Below, in pieces: positions 17,577-25,512 of a stretch of 64,000 nt of DNA. The first letter of the stretch is position 1. The number at the start of each line of letters is the position of its first letter. The position numbers and the translations under genes are program-made. The stretch lies in contig NZ_CAQI01000028.1 in the NCBI RefSeq assembly GCF_001046895.1, positions 17,194 to 81,193 on the forward strand. The letters run 5' to 3'. The notes beneath the pieces were generated by a model. That model had not been told where the DNA came from. It was given only the letters and a program-made list of their open reading frames with translations, and did no database searches. Source of the stretch: Pseudarthrobacter siccitolerans. GTDB lineage: Bacteria > Actinomycetota > Actinomycetes > Actinomycetales > Micrococcaceae.

Positions 17577-17834
17577 ATGGCTGCCTCGCATTTCTCACAG
17601 TTCCTTGCTGAAGCCACCGTTCCGGAATTCGACACCGACTGCCCCCTGTCTGCCGACTGCCTTTATGGGCTTTACGTCAGCTGGTGCCTAATCAACGGTC
17701 TGGAAGCCAAGCCGGATGTCACCTTCCGCGCCGCGATGCACCGGGCCGGCATCGACCTCAGTGACACCAGGCTGCGGATGGTGGGCCCGGCAGCGGCCGA
17801 TTACATTCTTTCCAGCTATCCTGCCGCGGCCTGA
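17577..17834 (+). CDS. Small hypothetical protein (85 aa) in the ANTAR cluster
   Basis: An 85-residue protein with the pattern LYGLYVSWCLINGLEAKPDVTFRAAMHRAGIDL. This resembles the small winged-helix module found at the ends of some primase/DNA-binding proteins (WC..NG....FxxxMxxxGI). That likeness is weak and only by pattern. The ATG at 17577 is preceded by GAAAGAG. It is followed two bases later by the Cys-rich gene at 17837, so the two are coupled. Confidence 0.6.
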   Translation: MAASHFSQFLAEATVPEFDTDCPLSADCLYGLYVSWCLINGLEAKPDVTFRAAMHRAGIDLSDTRLRMVGPAAADYILSSYPAAA

Positions 17835-17836
17835 CA

Positions 17837-18061
17837 ATGTCGATCCATCCTGAGGGACCCAACCATCGGATCGAAGGGGTCCTGGCCTTTAATGGCCAGT
17901 ACATCCACTGCGGTCAGCCCATGCAGAAGACCGGCTCCGAGCTGCGCAGGCTCAGCGCGCCGGCCTTCACTGACGGGCCGCCGGAGGACTCGCTGGACGT
18001 CTACCTGACAACACGGGTGCTGCACTGTTCCTGCGGTTTCCAGATGGAGGTGCCTGAATAG
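17837..18061 (+). CDS. Small Cys-containing protein (74 aa), possible zinc ribbon
   Basis: A 74-residue protein with HCGQPM near residue 25 and HCSCGFQME near the C-terminus. Together these give a His/Cys set that could hold one zinc ion. The rest is polar. It is coupled to the gene before it and lies 56 bp ahead of GAF-ANTAR 6. The family is unknown. Confidence 0.55.
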   Translation: MSIHPEGPNHRIEGVLAFNGQYIHCGQPMQKTGSELRRLSAPAFTDGPPEDSLDVYLTTRVLHCSCGFQMEVPE

Positions 18062-18117
18062 AGATCGCGGCACGTGCGAGAGGCCTCCACTGCGTAACCG
18101 AGAGATGGGACAGTAAT

Positions 18118-18861
18118 ATGGGCACCATGTCGAGTTCACCGGAAAGCGAGCCCGTTAACCAGTTGCAAAACATCCTGGTGGGTGCGGAAAATGCAGCGGA
18201 GTTCCTGTCAGGGCTCTCCGGACTCGCCGCAGCGGCGGTCTCCGAAGCGGCAGGCGATGCCATCGAATGTGCAGTCACCCTTAAGCTGAGGCGCCGGCCC
18301 ACCACCGTCGCAGGCAGCAGTGATCGTGCCATTGGGCTTGACCACATTGAGCAGGCCATCGGCGATGGTCCATGCATGCGTGCTTTGCGGGAAATGTCTC
18401 CGGTCATCGTCGACGACGTAGCAACGGAGTCCAGGTGGCCCGAGCTCACCAAAAAATTCGCCGAGGCGGGCGTCTACAGCTCGCTGGGGGTGCCGCTGGA
18501 AATCAACAGCGAAGCAAGCGCTGCCTTGAATTTCTTCGCGTCCAGGCCGGGGGTCTTTACCCCGAACGTCTATGACAAGGCTGTCGGTTTTGGTGCCGCA
18601 GCACATAGCACGTTGCACCTTTCCATCCGCATCAAGACGGCCGAAAACCGGGCGGAGGACCTGGAGGCAGCCATGCAGAACCGGACTGCCATCAACCTGG
18701 CCTGCGGTGTCATCATGGCCCAGAACAGGTGCTCGCAGTCAGAAGCGATGGAAATCCTCACCAAGGTCTCCAGCAACCGCAACCGCAAGTTGCGGGACGT
18801 CGCCACGGAACTCATTGAACAGCTGCAGGGCGCCAGCGTCCAGACACACTTCGACGCTTAG
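18118..18861 (+). CDS. GAF-ANTAR regulator 6
   Basis: A 247-residue protein with a GAF domain (IGDGPCMRALREM, SRWPELTKKFAEAGVYSS) and a canonical ANTAR domain (MQNRTAINLACGVIMAQNRCS, NRKLRDVATELI). Its stop overlaps the stop of the convergent peptidase gene by 4 bp. It closes an 8-kb block with six GAF-ANTAR proteins. Confidence 0.88.
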   Translation: MGTMSSSPESEPVNQLQNILVGAENAAEFLSGLSGLAAAAVSEAAGDAIECAVTLKLRRRPTTVAGSSDRAIGLDHIEQAIGDGPCMRALREMSPVIVDDVATESRWPELTKKFAEAGVYSSLGVPLEINSEASAALNFFASRPGVFTPNVYDKAVGFGAAAHSTLHLSIRIKTAENRAEDLEAAMQNRTAINLACGVIMAQNRCSQSEAMEILTKVSSNRNRKLRDVATELIEQLQGASVQTHFDA

Positions 18862-19589
18862 CTGCCGGCTGACCGGACGGAGACGCTGCAGCCGTCGCCG
18901 GTCCTGCGGATATCCCAGCAGTTCCCGTTGCCCATTACCTCGAAGTCCGGGGCGCTGCTGGCGGACAGGAATATCGCCGTGGTCTCGTCCACCGCCACGG
19001 CCCGGTCCACCAGTCCTGCCGCCACCGCACCTACGGCTCTGCTGAGGGTCCCGGCCTGGGCGGCGTGGACGTCTACGGCGAAGGGAACGAGTCCCAACCC
19101 GTCGCGGACGTCCACCTCGTCGAGGTCCTCCGAACATTCCTCCCCGCACACTTCAACGCTGTTGATGCGGTAGCCGCCCATAGTGCCTCGTGCGGGAGCG
19201 ATCATGGCGCCGGCTGAGAACCCAAGGTATGGCGCGCCGTCGGCCGCCCTGGCAGCGATGGCACCCGCACAGGCTCGAAGCCCTTCCAGGTAAGCCGGAG
19301 TGAGCCCGCCGCCCACCACGACGCCGTCAGCGTGGGCGAACACAGCCGGATCCGCCGGACTGCCGGCACCTAGCAGGACTCGTACCACCTCACAGGAAAT
19401 CAGCGCTTGCAGGGGCCGGACGTAGTCAGCGAAGACCTCTTCCGGGTTCCTGTTGCGGGAGTGGACCACCAAGGCAATCCGGGCCGGGCGCTCTGTCCCC
19501 TCTGGCCGGGGGAGGGCCCGGACAAAGTGCTCGAACACGTCGGGAAACGCGTCATAGTCCGGACCGGCCCCGGCGAGGAAAATGCCCAT
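18858..19589 (-). CDS. Peptidase S51-family (dipeptidase E/cyanophycinase-like)
   Basis: A 243-residue protein. The nucleophile elbow GFSAGAMIA provides the catalytic Ser, and VDVHAAQ provides a candidate catalytic His; GGGLTPAYLEGL is the conserved loop before the active site. Dipeptidase E cleaves Asp-X dipeptides, and cyanophycinases cleave Asp-Arg polymers. The ATG at 19589 is chosen because MGIFLAGAG matches the first strand of the family; upstream codons run into the arsR promoter. Confidence 0.75.
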   Translation of the reverse strand: MGIFLAGAGPDYDAFPDVFEHFVRALPRPEGTERPARIALVVHSRNRNPEEVFADYVRPLQALISCEVVRVLLGAGSPADPAVFAHADGVVVGGGLTPAYLEGLRACAGAIAARAADGAPYLGFSAGAMIAPARGTMGGYRINSVEVCGEECSEDLDEVDVRDGLGLVPFAVDVHAAQAGTLSRAVGAVAAGLVDRAVAVDETTAIFLSASSAPDFEVMGNGNCWDIRRTGDGCSVSVRSAGS

Positions 19590-19649
19590 GGGCTTCAAGA
19601 TACCGTGCGGGCGGTGGCGGTCCATCGCATTAAGGCGGGCGGAAATCCC

Positions 19650-19678
19650 TTGACGCGAGGAGCAGGCAGGACTATCGT
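19650..19678 (+). promoter_or_regulatory. Promoter of the ArsR-SRPBCC unit
   Basis: TTGACG (19650-19655) and TATCGT (19673-19678) are 17 bp apart, a near-consensus housekeeping promoter. Transcription would begin at about 19685-19687, at the ATG itself, so the mRNA is probably leaderless. Confidence 0.65.
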
Positions 19679-19695
19679 ACAACCAAATGGTTGTA
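19678..19695 (+). promoter_or_regulatory. ArsR operator
   Basis: TACAACCA-AA-TGGTTGTA, a perfect palindrome with 8-bp arms. It covers the end of the -10 box, the expected start site and the ATG at 19687. Such sites are typical of self-regulated ArsR/SRPBCC pairs. Confidence 0.8.
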
Positions 19696-20019
19696 GATCA
19701 GCCCCGCGAAACCGAACTTGACCGCCTCTTCCAGGCGCTCGCTGATTCCACCCGCCGGGACATTGTTCGCCGGGTGACGGTCGGCGAGTATTCGGTCTCC
19801 GGCCTTGCGGGCCTCTACGCCATGAGCTTCGCCGCCGTCCAGAAGCATGTGGCGGTGTTGGAGCGCGCCTCCCTGGTCACCAAGGAGAAGCGCGGAAGGG
19901 AGCAGATTGTGCGGGGAAACCACGAAGGGCTGCAGAAGGCCCGCCGGCTGCTCGATGAGTATGAGGCGATCTGGCGGCAGCGTGTGGACCGGATCGCTGA
20001 CATTCTGGCTGAAGGATAA
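19687..20019 (+). CDS. ArsR-family repressor
   Basis: A 110-residue winged-helix repressor: LFQALADSTRRDIVRRV leads the DNA-binding part and FAAVQKHVAVLERASLV is the recognition helix region. No metal-binding cysteines are present, as in ArsR members paired with SRPBCC proteins, which sense something other than metals. The palindrome over its start codon points to self-repression. The partner gene follows after 14 bp. Confidence 0.9.
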   Translation: MVVDQPRETELDRLFQALADSTRRDIVRRVTVGEYSVSGLAGLYAMSFAAVQKHVAVLERASLVTKEKRGREQIVRGNHEGLQKARRLLDEYEAIWRQRVDRIADILAEG

Positions 20020-20033
20020 GGAAGGGTTCTGCA

Positions 20034-20531
20034 ATGTCGGTTATCAGTTCCACCAAAAATCTTGAGGCGCTCAGCTTCATTCTCGTGGCCGAGTTCGACG
20101 CCGGAGTCGAACGCGTCTGGCAACTCTGGGAAGACCCGCGCCAGCTGGAGCGCTGGTGGGGGCCGCCCACCTGGCCGGCCACCTTTGAGCAGTTCGATTT
20201 TGAATCCGGCGGCAAAGCCGGCTACTACATGACCGGGCCGGAGGGTGAAAAGGCTGGCGGCTGGTGGCGCTTCACTGCCATCCAGGCTCCCCGCAAGCTG
20301 GAGTTTGACGACGGTTTCGCCGACGAAAACGGTGCCCCGGTCGAGTCCATGGGCACCACCCACGCCACGGTGACGCTCGAGGACACCGGCGGACGGACCA
20401 GGATGACCATCGTTTCCACCTTCGAGTCGGAGGAGCAAATGGAACAGATGGTCCAGATGGGTATGGAGGAGGGCATGCGGGAGGCCGTGGGCCAGATCGA
20501 TCCCATCCTCGCCGAACACGCGAACGCCTGA
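20034..20531 (+). CDS. SRPBCC/AHSA1-domain protein
   Basis: A 165-residue START-like fold protein: FDAGVERVWQLWEDPRQLERWW is the conserved first helix, and TMVSTFESEEQMEQM lies near the C-terminal helix. Such proteins bind hydrophobic ligands in a deep pocket. It is co-transcribed with the ArsR repressor, a very common pair in actinobacteria; the natural ligand is unknown. Confidence 0.88.
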   Translation: MSVISSTKNLEALSFILVAEFDAGVERVWQLWEDPRQLERWWGPPTWPATFEQFDFESGGKAGYYMTGPEGEKAGGWWRFTAIQAPRKLEFDDGFADENGAPVESMGTTHATVTLEDTGGRTRMTIVSTFESEEQMEQMVQMGMEEGMREAVGQIDPILAEHANA

Positions 20532-20561
20532 CCAGCAGAGCCTGCCGGCACCCAAGGGAGA

Positions 20562-20593
20562 CGTACGACGGCGGGACCTCCCGCCGTCGTACG
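20562..20593. terminator. Bidirectional hairpin terminator
   Basis: CGTACGACGGCGGG (20562-20575) and CCCGCCGTCGTACG (20580-20593) pair perfectly around the loop ACCT. It lies between convergent genes and shares the core ACGACGGCGG with the terminator at 10312. Confidence 0.85.
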
Positions 20594-20620
20594 CTTTCCT
20601 GGGACCCTCCAGGGCAGGGC

Positions 20621-21142
20621 TTACTTGGCCTCGCGGGAACCGGCGGCAAAAATCAGCAGCGAACTGGTGGCGGTGGCCAGAAGCTCCCCGCCCGGCCCGG
20701 CAATCCGCCCCTCCGCAAAGATCACGCGCTGCCCCTGCTTCACCACGGTGCCCTCCGCCCGAAGAACTGTGTGTTTCAGCGTGATGGGGCGCAGGTAGCT
20801 GACCGAAAGATCAATAGAGGTATAGCCGAACCCGAGAGGCAAGGTGCTGTGGGCGGCGCACCCCACCACGGTGTCAAGGAGCGTGCACGCCAAGCCGCCA
20901 TGCACCACCCCGAGCGGATTGTAATGGGCCTCGCCCGGGCGGCATTCAAACTCCACCCGGCCCGTTTCCACCGCGGTAAGGGCCAGGTTCATCAGCGATG
21001 CCATGGGCGGCCGGGGGATGCTCCCGTCGCGCATCCCGCAGAGGTACTCGAACCCGGAAAGGCGCGGCAGATGTTCGAGCCCCACGCGGGGATCCACCCA
21101 GCTGAACGTTTCCGTCCGCTCCGCGGCTTTCTTTGCATCCAT
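20621..21142 (-). CDS. PaaI-family hotdog thioesterase
   Basis: A 173-residue protein with the hotdog-fold signature YNPLGVVHGGLACTLLDTVVG; the HGG and following Asp form the acyl-CoA thioesterase site. The ATG at 21142 is chosen since GAGGAGGAG precedes it; a GTG eight codons upstream is less likely. The acyl-CoA substrate is not evident. Confidence 0.85.
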   Translation of the reverse strand: MDAKKAAERTETFSWVDPRVGLEHLPRLSGFEYLCGMRDGSIPRPPMASLMNLALTAVETGRVEFECRPGEAHYNPLGVVHGGLACTLLDTVVGCAAHSTLPLGFGYTSIDLSVSYLRPITLKHTVLRAEGTVVKQGQRVIFAEGRIAGPGGELLATATSSLLIFAAGSREAK

Positions 21143-21284
21143 GGGCAACTCCTCCTCGACTGGCACCGCCTGACCAGCTTAAGCCACCTGTTTGCTTTCG
21201 GTTGCTGCGCCTTCCGTTGAAGCGGACCCGAACCTTCTGAATACTGGGAGGAAGCATCATTTCCGACATGGGGCGGTGGCAGCA

Positions 21285-21881
21285 ATGAGCGGCGGGGCAA
21301 GGGATATCCGGAAGCGCCTGGAGCGGGCCGCTGAGGTCCGGTCCTACCGGGGAGCCGGTATCAGCGCTGAGGAGGAAGCCGCCCTCGATGCCCTCGATGC
21401 GCAGGAGCGGGAGAAGCGCAAGAAGGTCAGCGACGCAGCCCGGGCGGAGTACCTGGTGCGGGACGCCATGGCGCAGGGCAAGTTCGACAACCTCAAGTAC
21501 GCGGGCAAGCCGATCCCGGGGCTGGGGGAGTCGTACGACCCCGACTGGTGGGTCAAGGGCCTCATCCAGCGGGAAAACATCAGCGGCCTGGGCCCGGCCG
21601 CCATCCTGCTCCGGACCGAGGACGCGGAGCTGGACGCCAAGCTTGACGCGCAGTACACCGAGCAGCAGGTGCGGGATATCCTGGCGGATTTCAACCGGCG
21701 CGTCGTCGACGCCCGGCGCCAGCTCCAGGGCGGCCCGCCCGTCATCACCAAAACCCGGGATGTGGAGGAAGAGGTGCAGCGGTGGCGGGAGCGCCGCGCT
21801 GCCCGGGCGGAGCAGGCTCCGCCGCCTGAACCTGAGCCTCCGCGCTCGTGGTGGCAGCGGCTCTGGAAGGGCGGGGGCTAG
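21285..21881 (+). CDS. DUF1992 (DnaJ-subC28-like) protein
   Basis: A 198-residue protein with the DUF1992 core YLVRDAMAQGKFDNLKYAGKPI and DPDWWVKGLIQREN, flanked by charged helices. It ends in a Pro/Glu-rich tail with RSWWQRLWKGG. The human relative is called DNAJC28, but no J domain is present here. A GTG three codons upstream is an alternative start. Function unknown. Confidence 0.75.
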   Translation: MSGGARDIRKRLERAAEVRSYRGAGISAEEEAALDALDAQEREKRKKVSDAARAEYLVRDAMAQGKFDNLKYAGKPIPGLGESYDPDWWVKGLIQRENISGLGPAAILLRTEDAELDAKLDAQYTEQQVRDILADFNRRVVDARRQLQGGPPVITKTRDVEEEVQRWRERRAARAEQAPPPEPEPPRSWWQRLWKGGG

Positions 21882-21896
21882 TTGTACTGAGTACAG

Positions 21897-22481
21897 CTAG
21901 CCCGGATGCAGCTGGTCCGGCGCGGCCTCGAAGAGCTCGCACGTGGCGTTGTAGTACCTCTTGGTCTGTCCCAGGTGGGTCATCCCGATTCGCAGGCACA
22001 CCCTCTGCGACGCAGTGTTGGCCGGCGCCGTCACCGCTATCACTCTCTCCAGTCCGCCGTCGAATGCGTAGGCAAGCACGGCGGCGGCCGCTTCCGTGGC
22101 GTAGCCGTGCCCCCAGTGGTCCGGGTGGAAGTGCCAGCCGATCTCCGTATCGCCCGAGGGCTGCAGCGGTAGCTCCTCACCCGACGCCGGAATGGACTTG
22201 AGCAGCAGGGTCCCGGCCAGTGGTGCTGCGGTATTGGACGGGATTGGCTCCTTCAGTCGGACAGCCTCTTTCAGCTGGACAGCCCAGGCACCGTGGAACG
22301 GGTTGTCCATGGCCTGCCACAGGCGGATCCGTTCCTCGGCCTCGGCACGCTCCCTCATCACCTGCGGATGGTTGCCGATGAAGCGCTGCACCTCCCAGCG
22401 GGAGTAAAGGTCCAGCACGAAGCCGGCATCCTCCGGCTCCCACGTGCGGAGAATCAGCCGCTCGGTTTCGAGGCTCTTCAC
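21897..22481 (-). CDS. GNAT acetyltransferase (RimJ/RimL-like)
   Basis: A 194-residue protein beginning with the RimJ-type signature LETERLILRTWEPEDA. The acetyl-CoA region is GWHFHPDHWGHGYATEAAAAVLAYAF, then NTASQRVCLRIGM. This group acetylates N-terminal amines of proteins or small molecules. The gene is preceded by the PBP gene on the same strand but lies beyond its end. Confidence 0.85.
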   Translation of the reverse strand: MKSLETERLILRTWEPEDAGFVLDLYSRWEVQRFIGNHPQVMRERAEAEERIRLWQAMDNPFHGAWAVQLKEAVRLKEPIPSNTAAPLAGTLLLKSIPASGEELPLQPSGDTEIGWHFHPDHWGHGYATEAAAAVLAYAFDGGLERVIAVTAPANTASQRVCLRIGMTHLGQTKRYYNATCELFEAAPDQLHPG

Positions 22482-22514
22482 CCCGCCAATCCTGCCACTG
22501 TGGCGGGACGGAGG

Positions 22515-24692
22515 TTACCGGCTGGGGGTGGGTGAAGGATTGGAGCCCATCATGGCAGGAGGAGGCGGCGGGAATGGTGCAGCCGGGTAGAGCGGAGCCA
22601 CGTTCACCATGTAGTTCGCCCACTGCGGCCCGGCGATCATGTAGCCGTCAAGCCGCGGGTAGAAGGTTCCGTTGACAGTGACGTTCTGGCCGGACCGTTT
22701 CTGGCCTTCCAGTGCGTCGCCGAAGAAGGAGGCGGTTGAGAGTCCGGAGGTGTAACCCACCACCCAGGTGGACCCGTTGTTGTTCGACGTGCCTGTTTTG
22801 GCTGCCGCAGGAACCTTGTCGTGCACCTTCGGGTTGATCCAGACGCCAGAGCCCTTCTTCAGGACATCCTGCAGCACATTGTTGACCCCGCGGGCCACAT
22901 CGGGTTTGACCGCATCCCGGCATTCGGTGGACTGCGCCGGCAGCTTGCCGCCGCTGGCATCGGTGATATCCAGCAGCGCGATGGGGTTGCAGTAGCGGCC
23001 GTCGTTGGCGAAGGTGGCAAAGGCGTTGGCCATGTGCAGGGGGGCCACTCCGGTTGCGCCCAGCAGGTTGCCCAGTTGATGCATGTTGATGGGTGAGCCG
23101 TCCAGGCCGCTGTGGAGGCCCACTGTATCCACCATCTTCTGGATCCCGCAGAAGTCCAGTTGGGTAGCGGAGGCGAAAGTGGCAGTGTTGATCGAGTTGT
23201 ACAGCCCGTAATTCACGGCCATCTTCCGGTAGAAGCCTTCTTCCGCGTTCTGCAGGTCGTCGGCGGCGCCCAGCTCAGGATTGTTCTGTGCGGTGCTGTA
23301 GGCGCCCAACACCTTCCCGCAACTGGAGCGCCAAGGGAATCCCAAAGGGTAAACCCGCCGCGAGGCGTCAACTTCGGCGGTGATGGTCTTGCCCTCGTTC
23401 AGCCACTGAGCGAATGTAAAAGGCTTCATGGTGGACCCGGTCTGGAACCCGCCGGCACCGTTCAGGTCGTTGCCCTGGGGATCCTTCGAGTCCACGTTGA
23501 AGTTCAACTGTGTATCGAACTTGCCCGGCTCGGGCAGGAAGACAGTGTTCTGGGCCATCGCCAGGATCTTGCCGGTTCCCGGTTGGATGCTGACCAGGGC
23601 AGCGCCCCAGCGGTCCGGGTTGGCCCCTGCCGTTCCGTCCACCTGCGCCTGGGCCGCCGCCTGCAGCCTGCTGTCCAGCGTGGTGGTGATGGTGAGCCCG
23701 CCCCGGTAGAGCTTCCGTTCCCGTTCAGTCGGGTTGGGCCCGAACGCCGGGTTGTTCAGGATGAGGTGTGAAATGTAGTCGCAGAAATACGGCGCCATGG
23801 AGGCGTTCGCGCAGCCCTGCCGCTGCGGGCTGACCTTCAGCTCGATCGGCGCGGCAACAGCCTCATCATGCTCTTGCTGGTTGATCTTCTCCAGCCGGAG
23901 CATCTCGCCGAGCACCTGGTTGCGGCGGGTCAGCGAGTTCTCCGGGTTGATCGCCGGATTGTAGAACGTGGGGCTGTTGACGAGACCGGCCAGGAGCGCA
24001 GCCTGTGGAAGGGTCAGGTCCTTGGCGGTAGTGCTGAAGAAGTACCGTGCTGCTGCTTCCACGCCGTAGGCGTCACTGTTGAAAAACACGATGTTCAGGT
24101 AGCCCTCGAGGATCTGGTCCTTGCTGTACTTCTTCTCCAGCGCGACGGCGAGCTTCATCTCCCGCAGTTTGTCACCGATGTCTTTTTGCCCGCTCAGGAT
24201 CACCTCATCCGGCCTGTCCTGGGACAGCCGCGCCTCGTTGATCACATTCGTGACGTACTGCTGGGTGATGGTGGAGGCACCCTGCTGGTCACCCTTGGTC
24301 AGGTTCGCCACCACCGCCCGCAGGATCCCCTGCGGATCCAAGCCGGCATGTTCGTAGAAGCGGCTGTCTTCGATGGCAATGACAGCGTCTTTGATGTGGG
24401 GCGACATCTGGTCCAGCGGGATCCGGACGCGGTTCTCGGCATAGAAGGTGGCAATGGGCTGGCCGTCGGAGGTGAGGACTTTGGTGGATTGCGACGGCGG
24501 CTGGACGGTCAGTTCCTCCGGCAGGCTGTCGAAAAACCCGATGGAGGTGCTGACTCCGAATCCGGCCGCCGCGACTGCCGGGACCACCAGGCTGGCGGCC
24601 AGTACACCGCACATCACACTCGCTGCGAGGAATCCCAGGATCCTTCCCAGGGCAGAACCGCCACGGCGCTTGCGCTTCTTTTTCTTCGCCAT
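22515..24692 (-). CDS. Class A penicillin-binding protein
   Basis: A 725-residue bifunctional cell-wall synthase. A Lys/Arg-rich start is followed by one membrane segment (about 14-45). The glycosyltransferase domain has the catalytic Glu108 in IEDSRFYEHAGLD and GASTITQQYV. The transpeptidase domain has the SxxK box TGSTMKPF, the SxN box NSINT and the KTGTS box. The C-terminus is Pro-rich (PFPPPPPAM). The ATG at 24692 begins the basic stretch; upstream in-frame codons are less likely. Confidence 0.92.
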   Translation of the reverse strand: MAKKKKRKRRGGSALGRILGFLAASVMCGVLAASLVVPAVAAAGFGVSTSIGFFDSLPEELTVQPPSQSTKVLTSDGQPIATFYAENRVRIPLDQMSPHIKDAVIAIEDSRFYEHAGLDPQGILRAVVANLTKGDQQGASTITQQYVTNVINEARLSQDRPDEVILSGQKDIGDKLREMKLAVALEKKYSKDQILEGYLNIVFFNSDAYGVEAAARYFFSTTAKDLTLPQAALLAGLVNSPTFYNPAINPENSLTRRNQVLGEMLRLEKINQQEHDEAVAAPIELKVSPQRQGCANASMAPYFCDYISHLILNNPAFGPNPTERERKLYRGGLTITTTLDSRLQAAAQAQVDGTAGANPDRWGAALVSIQPGTGKILAMAQNTVFLPEPGKFDTQLNFNVDSKDPQGNDLNGAGGFQTGSTMKPFTFAQWLNEGKTITAEVDASRRVYPLGFPWRSSCGKVLGAYSTAQNNPELGAADDLQNAEEGFYRKMAVNYGLYNSINTATFASATQLDFCGIQKMVDTVGLHSGLDGSPINMHQLGNLLGATGVAPLHMANAFATFANDGRYCNPIALLDITDASGGKLPAQSTECRDAVKPDVARGVNNVLQDVLKKGSGVWINPKVHDKVPAAAKTGTSNNNGSTWVVGYTSGLSTASFFGDALEGQKRSGQNVTVNGTFYPRLDGYMIAGPQWANYMVNVAPLYPAAPFPPPPPAMMGSNPSPTPSR

Positions 24693-24792
24693 TTTCCAGC
24701 CCTCGAGCTTGAAGAGTGCCACAAGACTACGTCCGCCGCGACGCGTGATCCAGAGGATGGAAGGTCATGATTTGATGAAGTCTTCTATTGAC

Positions 24793-24830
24793 TCGGCGAT
24801 AGTTAACGACATATCGTTAGCTATCGCCGA
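24793..24830 (+). promoter_or_regulatory. PadR operator
   Basis: A palindrome with 17-bp arms (24793-24809 and 24814-24830), one mismatch, around CATA. Its core is GTTAACGA-CATA-TCGTTAGC. It lies 41 bp ahead of the padR-like start, between it and the divergent PBP gene, and most likely mediates self-repression. Confidence 0.8.
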
Positions 24831-24870
24831 AGAAGCGGCGACAACTAGGCAATGAAAGGAAGATGCCACG

Positions 24871-25506
24871 ATGAAAGGCACTTCGGAAGAAAATTTCCCC
24901 GGCCAGCAGCATGGCAGGGGCAGGTTTGAACGCGGCCGTGGAAGGCGCGGACCGCACGGGCACCGGGGCGGGGGCTTCGGACCCGGTTTCGGCGGGGGAT
25001 TCGGCCCCGGTTTTGGCGGCCCCGGACCAGGCTTTGGCCCCGGCTTCGGGCCCGGTTTTGGCCGTGGCCCCCGCAGGGCCAGCAGGGGCGACGTCCGCTC
25101 CGCCATCCTCTCGCTCCTGGCCGAATCACCCTCGAATGGTTACGGGTTGATCAAGGCCATCGCGGAAAAGACCGACGGCGCCTGGCGGCCAAGTCCCGGA
25201 TCGATCTACCCCACGCTGCAGCAGCTGGTCGATGAGGAACTCATCACGCCGCTCAGCGAAGGCCGCGGGACGGAGTTCTCGCTCACGGATGCCGGAAGGG
25301 CCTGGGTGGAAGAACATGCTGAGGAATTGGCGAACGCCTGGAACGCCGGACCTGAAAGCCCGGACCGGGACTTCCACCAGAGCATCGGGAAGCTGATGGC
25401 CGCCATCCACCAGTTCCGGAGCGGTGTCACCCAGGAGCAGCGGGCTGCTGCGATCGAGAAGCTGGACGAGACCCGCCGCGCGCTCTACAAGATCCTGGCG
25501 GACTGA
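24871..25506 (+). CDS. PadR-family regulator with Gly-rich N-terminus
   Basis: A 211-residue protein. Residues about 10-70 are a low-complexity Arg/Gly then GFGPGFGG repeat tract. The PadR winged helix is at about 72-155 (RSAILSLLAESPSNGYGLIKAI, SPGSIYPTLQQL). A C-terminal coiled-coil dimerisation segment follows. Gly-rich PadR proteins of this kind are common in actinobacteria. AGGAAG precedes the ATG. Divergent from the PBP gene across a 38-bp palindrome. Confidence 0.9.
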   Translation: MKGTSEENFPGQQHGRGRFERGRGRRGPHGHRGGGFGPGFGGGFGPGFGGPGPGFGPGFGPGFGRGPRRASRGDVRSAILSLLAESPSNGYGLIKAIAEKTDGAWRPSPGSIYPTLQQLVDEELITPLSEGRGTEFSLTDAGRAWVEEHAEELANAWNAGPESPDRDFHQSIGKLMAAIHQFRSGVTQEQRAAAIEKLDETRRALYKILAD

Positions 25507-25512
25507 CGGGGC

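Noticed and set aside
24765..25106. Pro-rich minus-strand frame with PGPKPGPK repeats
   Set aside because: It is the complement of the Gly-rich tract of the PadR-like gene.
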